From Lepeophtheirus salmonis (lineage: Eukaryota; Arthropoda; Copepoda; Siphonostomatoida; Caligidae), in the NCBI RefSeq assembly GCF_016086655.4, contig NC_052140.2:15004001-15068000 (forward strand): a DNA stretch of 64,000 bases. Reading direction: 5' to 3'. The position numbers were made by a program, and so were the translations under genes. A model generated the notes under the pieces. That model searched no databases. It saw nothing but the letters and a program-made list of their open reading frames with translations, and had not been told where the DNA came from. Positions 57,740 to 64,000 of this stretch are shown one piece after another (the stretch's first letter is position 1; each line of letters opens with the position of its first letter).

Positions 57740-58060
57740 ACACAATTTGAGGATATATGTGGTGATCAACAGCGAAGCTAGGTAGAATAACTATTTTCAA
57801 AGTTGATTCTGGATTATATTTGTATTCTTGGACAAATTATCGTCAATTTCTATGAGCAAACTATTCTGTTTCACCTTTTGGAAACTCCGCCAATTGAACT
57901 TAAATTATCAATTAGGAATTGGTATGTTGTATTTGAAAGATTTTAGCGGTCCAAATTACGTCTCATAAAGTAAATGAAGATTCTAAACTATAGGGAATAT
58001 TCTTAGATATCTCAAGTCATCCCAGATATTTGAATAATAAGCCTATAAAGGATTAACTTC
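57740..58060 (+). repeat. Diverged tandem segment, second copy
   Basis: Partner of 57420-57690. The final block CTCAAGTCATCCCAGATATT also resembles 52688-52715 (CTCATCCCGCAAATTTGAAT), so the unit may be dispersed as well as tandem. Confidence 0.45.
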
Positions 58061-58292
58061 TTCAAGGATATATTAGATTAGTTTTAGCCTTTTGAAGGCT
58101 AATAGTGAGAATTTCTGATGTTGAAAAAAAATACCCAGAATTTAACAAGAGCACACATAGAAGATCATTTATGATCAGACATTGACAATATTTAGAATTT
58201 TGGCAGGTGGAAACAATACACGATGAAAGTGGGTGGTCGGCTATAGTAGCAAATATACTCACATTAAATTGGGATTTGATGTATATTTTATA

Positions 58293-58340
58293 TACGTGGT
58301 TCCCAACCTGTGGGCCTTGACCTCAAAGGGGGTCAGAAAT
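58293..58340 (+). mobile_element. hAT-type terminal sequence
   Basis: CGTGGTTCCCAACCTGTGGG is the well-known hAT non-autonomous end (consensus CAGTGGTTCCCAACCTG). The opposite end was not located. The 62-codon frame at 58408-58596 is unassigned. Confidence 0.5.
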
Positions 58341-59069
58341 TAATTTTTGTTACGAATAAGGATATTATAGTGAAACACATATTTAGGCAGTTATATAAAT
58401 TTCTACTATGACACTAAATGTAAAAGTTTTTCTGGGTCACTCAAAGCAATCTCTGAGCCAGTATCGAACATTTTTGGTCTCTGTTTTGTTTTGTTTTGCT
58501 CTTCCTATGAGTATTGCCAAATTAACTCATTTTCGCCTAGATTTAGCAGCATTGGAGCCAATTTTTTTTTCTCAATTAGAGGCTAGACTTTTGTAAGAAT
58601 ACCAAATTAATTGTGATCCAGGCTGCTAGCAGAAGTCAAAGAGATTTGAGGAGAGGACATTCTTGACTCAAAAGCATCAAGCCATTCCGTATGAAGCATT
58701 GTAGAGTCTTCTTAATGGTATCAAACATCACGGTGACCGGGTATATAGTTACTTCAAGAAAAAATGTACATTTATGACTTTTTAAGAATCAGTATCGTTT
58801 CTTGAAAATGGGTCGCTACAATTAATAAGTTTGACCTATTGTTCTAGATAATGATTCTAAAATGGCTATAAGGTATCTTTTTTTAATTAATAGATAAACT
58901 GAAATCATTTAAACCGTAATACGTTTCGGAGACATCAACAGAAATGAGACCCAGGCAAATCAAAGTTATGAAAAAGCTTATACTCCAAAATGATCCAGAA
59001 ATATTATTCGTAATTGTCAAAGAAGAGAATAAAGGAAAGATAACTTTAGAAAAGTATAAGATATTTTCT

Positions 59070-59530
59070 ATATTAATAAAGCAAATTGTCTCTTTCTGTC
59101 TATCTAAATGTATGAATATACGAAAACGAGTCACTGCGTGGACTTAAAATTGTGCTCCATGATGTATATAATAATCATATTTTAATCTAAGAAATAACAA
59201 TGTAGTCGTATTGTTGAAAAATTATTGGTATCTTAAGTATATAATAAATTAATCATTCATGTGCATTTTCAGTATATGTTTATATTTGAATCAAATTATT
59301 ATTATTAATGAGAGCTCTATAGACTAAAGTACTCATAAGTCATCCCGGTATATTTTTTCTCTCTCGCAAACTCTTATTATTATTTTTTCATTCTTGAGGA
59401 AGGAACACGTCATATGAATTCATATAAGTGTTATTGGATTGAGTAGTTAGGTGTTAGTGAGCTCATGAAAACGTAGAGTAATACGGATGATTTGTTGGGG
59501 ATTTATCTTCTACATTTAGCCACTACCGGA
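59070..59530. repeat. Dispersed repeat, AATAAAGCAAATTGTC family, copy 3
   Basis: Partner of 20819-21310 and 30570-30910 (AAGAAATAACAATGTAGTCG, ATTAATGAG, AGTCATCCC, TTCTTGAGGA, TTATCTTCTACAT). Confidence 0.6.
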
Positions 59531-60482
59531 TAATCCTGCCAGTCAATAAATAATCCTGGTATTGTCGAAGAGGAAAAATTAATGACAGCGTATGCTACAA
59601 CAGCTGAAATTGCTGTAATTGGTGTGGAAGGATCTAATTAAAGGGATTATTAGCCATATAAATTAATGAAATCCCTACAAAAAATGCATACTCACTTTTA
59701 CAAATTACTAAGCGACAGTTAAGATATTTAAGCCCTAATGTCTTTGTTTTTGTTTTCGCTAATGAAATGATTTCAAAAGATAAATTTTCTGAGGCTCGTT
59801 ATAATGAAGTAAATTAATGTCAATTATGCTTATCAAATATTGAGTTTTATATAGTGTAAAACATATACATATCTACAGAACTTTTCCTGACGCCGGTTTT
59901 GATTCAAGACTGTTTTTGTATTAACGCACCACTTACATATAACCATTCTAATGCAAAAAGCGTAATAACTACTTCTTAATAACTAACTTACTTAAATTGT
60001 GTTTAACCTCTGGGATTGACCTTCGCTTTTTATGAAGAAAATAAAAAAATAAAATAAAATTCATAGGTACCTCTCAGTGTATTATGTAGTTAAATTTTTA
60101 ATATTCATCTCTACAAATTGAGTAGGAATATTATAATATAATCAGAGCGACTAAGGTATGCAGAATTTATTTCAATTTTACTTAGAATTAACAACTTTTC
60201 CCAACTTTTTAAGTGAGTTCATTCTCTTTGAACTTGTATAAAAGTATTGATAGAAAATGTCAAACACTCTTCTTGTAGTATAAATTTAGTGTAAATGGTA
60301 CATTGCTTCTCAAATTATACAAATCATGATTTTATTTTACATTATTTTATTTGTAGTTATATCATGATTAGAAAATAAATTGCTTCTTAATTCAGGAGTT
60401 CGATCATTCATAATAATTTGATGTTTTTATATTCAAAAGAAGGTTAATAAAGTTGGCCAATCAAACTATTACATGTTTTAAA
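59531..60482. other. AT-rich spacer
   Basis: No gene recognised. 59905-59950 holds the TTCAAGACTGTTTTTGTATT short repeat. Confidence 0.4.
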
Positions 60483-60905
60483 AAACATCACCAAAAATTA
60501 TGGACCCCTTCTAATATTCCAAAAATCACCCAGGCCCCCAGCTTGCACATGTGAAGTGATGGGTCCCAAGGCAGTTTAAACTATAATGCTGCTGTGTTTT
60601 TAAACATCAAGGACCTCTTCTAATATTTATAATTCATCCCGGGTCTCAGATTGTATTAGTAAAATGCTGGGCCCCTATATAGTTTAAACTTCAACACTAC
60701 AAAGTCTCTAAGCATCAATGACCCCTTCCAATAGGCTATACTATACTCCAGCCTATAAGGGTGGAGTTTAAACTGCCATGGGACCAATTACTTTTATCGG
60801 ACAACCAGAGAGGCAGAGTTTATTTTAATTTATTAGAAGGGATCATTGATGCTTAGAAACGAGTCAGAGATGGAGTTTAAACTGCCGTGAAGGTATTACC
60901 CATAC
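60483..60905. repeat. Compound repeat: two direct ~120-bp units and inverted partners
   Basis: Direct units at about 60483-60600 and 60602-60710 share AACATCA, GACC(C/T)CTTCTAATATT, GGGTCCCA or GGGCCCCT, and AGTTTAAACT. A third partial unit follows (AAGCATCAATGACCCCTTCC). 60770-60895 carries the inverse (GTTTAAACTGCCATGGGACC, then AGAAGGGATCATTGATGCTT and a second GTTTAAACTGCCGTG). GTTTAAAC is an 8-base palindrome marking each unit. Non-coding. Confidence 0.6.
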
Positions 60906-61510
60906 CAATTTTGCCTCAGAAAAATAATACACACCATAATTTTACCACGGAACGATATTACTACAACGAGTATGTTTTCAATATTTTAATCACAATCATT
61001 TTACAGTGAACCCTCCTTTACGCCACCAACCAAACTCAAAAAGCTAAATCTTTGTCCTAGTGCGTAGATTAATATTCAATTACCAATCTTAATAATTTAG
61101 TCAGTACAACCCCCCTCCCCCTCTCCGAAGAAGATTTATGTATATATAAAGATAACAATGCGTTCGTTGACCTCTCGTAAAAAGCCTCTATATACATAAT
61201 ATATTATATACCGGTTTCTGTCATTACATTAATCATATTCACTTACTTTTTCTCCCTAAAAAAAAGTTATGTGCGATTATAATTAAAATGCATAATACTA
61301 CAAAGATTATAGCAAATGATATTTGAATACATTTTTAATGACTACATTGGCATATTAAGCTATGAAAAGTCATGTTAAATTAGAGATCAACAATGTTAAA
61401 CATAACACAAATCAAATCAATATTCTTATTTTTCCCTACTAAAATATGATGGTAATTTAAAAAATAAAACAAAAACCATTTACGTTGTGCCATCATTATA
61501 TATTATATTA
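60906..61510. other. AT-rich spacer
   Basis: No gene recognised. Confidence 0.4.
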
Positions 61511-62774
61511 GTGTTAGATTCAAGTATGGCTCGAACTTGAAATAAGCTTAACTTTGCTAAAGTGTACCATTTAAAAAAAAAAAAAATAGAAAATGTACTT
61601 TATTTGACATTGAAAAGTGATCGACAATCGTTAAACTTATTTGCTAGCCAAACGGGCTAGTCATTTTTATTTCTAGTCCAGTATACGACAAATATTGAGT
61701 CTTTTTGAAACCATTACAAAACTAGTATAGTGGTAATTTTCTTATAAAATCAAATAAGTTTTCGGAGTACACAACCAAAGTAGTATATTTTTTCTCAATT
61801 TTTTTTTGTATCAAGTTAAAAAAAAGTTCTGAGCGTTTTTCGCTAAATGTCTTTAGTGATCTATATCTCACGATTAATACATTGCATGAAAAAAAAAGCT
61901 GCCAGTATGCTTAAAGGTTAAGCATTCTCTTTAAAAAGATTCATATACAGTTTTGTGTTTGGTGAAGCCAGTTGTATATTACAGCCTTCCAAAATGAAAG
62001 TAAAATAAGAGAAAATTCGATAAATTCTTCAGTATCACTACGACCGAGGGGAAAAGGCAGAGCATGATGCCAAAAAATGTATGCTGTTTATGGACTCAAT
62101 ACAGTATGGAATACAACTATAAAACACTGGGTTCAAAGATTACGTTCTGGTAATATGGACGTCAAAAATGTCGATAAAATAATGGAAATCGTCGAGTTGG
62201 ACCAGCATGTGCGCACTTATTCCATTGCCCAAGCACGAAAAAGTTAGTCAAAAACTGTTCGGAACCATGTAAATCGGACAATTCCCACTATGTTAATTTT
62301 ATTGGCAAAATAAAGAGAAAATACTGGCAGAACTTTGTACTTAGTCCATTACTTAAATAGTTAATAGTACACCTAAAAATTGAACTTGTAATTTGAACAA
62401 TTATTTTTCACTTCCGAAAGGAAGGAAGTCATTCTTAAAAACTACCATAAGCTCTATGTTCTTCATTTTGAAATAAATAAACTGCAATTTTTCGCACATC
62501 TTCATGAAAATAGTAATTTGAATTCTCTAAAACTGGTCCAGGTCACACTATCGTTTTTTTCGAAAGGTTCTGCTTGTTTACAATATGAAAAATGTTATTT
62601 AAACTATGATCTGTGCACCAAATATGTTTTAATATTATGCACAATTACTTAGATGCTTTGAAAAAATACTAGGTTGTCTTATTGAAAAACTCAAACTACC
62701 TTTTTCTGAAACTTTTTTTAACAGACAAAATATTTAAAAACTCGAATCCAATAATTATAACTCAAATCCAACAC
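61511..62774 (+). mobile_element. Mariner-containing segment of 1264 bp between inverted GTGTTRGATT ends
   Basis: GTGTTAGATTCAAGTATGGC at 61511 and, on the other strand, GTGTTGGATTTGAGTTATAA from 62774 are short inverted ends, both with TA outside. The length is typical of a complete mariner. Inside is one mariner N-terminal remnant. Because the same GTGTTGGATTC block occurs alone at 45756 and 46880, the ends could instead be two copies of a small repeat flanking an older mariner. Confidence 0.5.
61993..62310 (+). pseudogene. Mariner transposase N-terminal remnant
   Basis: Readable through frameshifts as a first HTH (EKIR, ILQYHYDRGEKAEHDA), then VYGLNTVWNTTIKHWVQRLR with SGNMDVKN, the second DNA-binding block, then VDKIMEIVELDQHVRTYSIA and QARKS, the start of the linker. 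The usual PRSGRPVVE stretch between KN and VDK is deleted. No WVPH motif or catalytic triad follows. Confidence 0.7.
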
Positions 62775-63182
62775 TAATATTATTAATATAAATAATTATA
62801 TATTTGGCCAGAGACATTTGCATTTTTATTAAATCAAGATATTGATTAAATACACATTTTAGAATAATAATACAATATAAAAAATCAATTTTAAAAGTGG
62901 AGGTAAAAAAAAAATAAGAACCAAAAATAATCAAATTATGTGTGTGGCATTTAATTACCTACATGTGGATTTGAAACTAATGATAATTAAATAAATAAAT
63001 AAATGAAATCTCGTCACGTAGATATTATAAATATATCCAAGTAATGCCTCTAAATTTATAACCCTTAGAAATTCAATAATAATAATATTTAAAGAATACA
63101 TTCATATTGGTTAGGACCAGACGTGAACGAAAAAGGAGAAATAGAGAGAAAATAATGATTTTTTGGTTTTTTTAAACAAGCA

Positions 63183-63480
63183 TTTATTGATATTGGTACT
63201 CAAATAATAACAAATAGTAAAACTTTATAACGTACGTAAAATTTTAATAAATTATTTACCAAAAAATGAAATGATTGAAAAAAAAACCAAAACCATAGCT
63301 CATTAACATGTCTAAATTAATTAAAGATATGTTTAAAATCGATGTGCTATTTTCGATTTTCTTTCCCTTAATTACATACAATCATTACTCCGAATTAACA
63401 ACCACTGGAGCCTGTTTTACCTTACTTTTTGATTCGAAGGCAAATAAATCCTCCTTTTCTAATGCCTTCCAAAAACTAAA
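63183..63480 (-). other. Possible last exon and 3' UTR of a minus-strand gene
   Basis: On the minus strand 63480-63385 reads FSFWKALEKEDLFAFESKSK then VKQAPVVVNSE and TAA, highly protein-like for this region. About 200 bases on, AATAAA at 63188-63183 is followed by GCTTGTTTAAAAAAA, a convincing polyadenylation site. TTTAG at about 63477 could be the acceptor. No family recognised. The plus-strand 74-codon frame 63308-63532 overlaps and is considered its antisense. Alternatively this is the tail of the LINE-like fragment just upstream. Confidence 0.35.
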
Positions 63481-63528
63481 TCATAGCTATGCGGCCAGTG
63501 TATCATTTATTGGCTGTAGTGTTTTACA

Positions 63529-63660
63529 TTAATTTAAGATGTGCAATGTTGTTTCTTGTTCTTTCTTGCAAAAGTAGCAAAGTGTAGCATTACCTAAATA
63601 ATCTAACACTCCTAAGTTATCAGTAAATTTTGAAATTATTGATTTTGCAATGTGTGTAAT
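63529..63660 (-). pseudogene. LINE-like ORF2 C-terminal fragment
   Basis: The minus strand reads ITHIAKSIISKFTDNLGVLD, YLGNATLCYFCKKEQETTLH, ILN, stop. The C-x2-C followed by KKEQETTLHI corresponds to the CxxC...ETxxHL zinc-knuckle-like motif found after the reverse transcriptase domain in many non-LTR retrotransposons, preceded by the expected K---K------LH/LG-I spacing. The reverse transcriptase itself was not recognised in the remaining 340 bases to the window edge. Confidence 0.4.
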
Positions 63661-64000
63661 CACTTGTTAAAAAGTATTTTATCCACCATTATAATTCATC
63701 AAATGCACATTGCATTTAATTTTGATAAAAAAAGTCTAATACTCTGTTAAAAACACAAAAGTTATTAAAAATGAATCGTATGGGTTAGTCAGTCCTCCAA
63801 CAATCATTGCAAAGAAAAAGATACATCATAGTCATGGGTCTGTCCACTAACCAAGTACAACAGGGGCAACGCAATATGACACATGCTTTTTGAGAATTTA
63901 CAACTTGCTTTTTACAAAAAAGTAAAAATGGTATGTTAAATGCCGTGCAAATCCTAATTTAGGACTGCAGTACAGTCAGGCCTCATCCAGGCCCTCTTGT
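63661..64000. other. Sequence to window edge, no gene recognised
   Basis: May hold eroded upstream parts of the LINE-like fragment on the minus strand, but no reverse transcriptase motif could be read. Confidence 0.3.

Overview
The window is eukaryotic, very AT-rich (about 30% GC by eye) and almost free of host protein-coding sequence. No open frame exceeds 119 codons, and nearly everything that can be recognised is decayed transposon DNA. No rRNA, tRNA, operon or CRISPR structure was seen. The density of Tc1/mariner/IS630-type elements, their specific family flavours and the composition suggest an arthropod, most like a parasitic copepod such as the salmon louse Lepeophtheirus or Caligus. 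That assignment is inference from composition and repeat style, not from a marker gene.

Layout. 0-9 kb: AT-rich spacer with C-terminal transposase remnants (1.1 kb; 5.7-6.3 kb), a 137-bp foldback (2.96 kb) and a 364-bp deletion derivative (7.6 kb). 9-18 kb: a low-complexity array (9.8-10.4 kb), a TGTCGGTCC-ended element (12.8 kb), a mariner remnant (13.2-13.9 kb), a locally duplicated copy of the TGTCGGTCC family (15 kb) and a TA-flanked 1.1-kb mariner (16.3-17.4 kb). 18-28 kb: two more transposase wrecks (19.6 and 20.2 kb), a 679-bp TIR element (21.6 kb), a diverged three-copy repeat (22.8-24.8 kb) and a 133-bp tandem array (26.5-27.1 kb). 28-41 kb: mostly spacer, a possible small spliced gene on the minus strand (33.0-33.2 kb), and remnants at 34.1, 35.5, 37.2 and 40.7 kb. 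41-46 kb: a 663-bp element, a gag-like retrotransposon remnant beside a 44-codon open frame (43.0-43.5 kb), and a 1155-bp element with a duplicated C-terminus (44.2-45.4 kb). 46-64 kb: a perfect 16-bp hairpin (46.5 kb), possible minus-strand last exons (48.8, 56.6, 63.4 kb), a mariner 3' half (51.7-52.2 kb), a second low-complexity array in the opposite orientation (53.3-53.7 kb), a 577-bp element (53.9 kb), duplicated segments (57.4-58.1, 60.5-60.9 kb), a mariner N-terminus between inverted ends (61.5-62.8 kb) and a LINE-like fragment (63.5 kb).

The transposons do not work together as a system. They are independent, internally deleted copies of several families, most with terminal inverted repeats next to TA, as expected of this superfamily. 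None is intact. The items of most possible novelty are the small host-like open frames (33.0, 43.3, 51.5, 56.6, 63.4 kb), the 133-bp array with its truncated units, and the oppositely oriented paired arrays at 10 and 53 kb.
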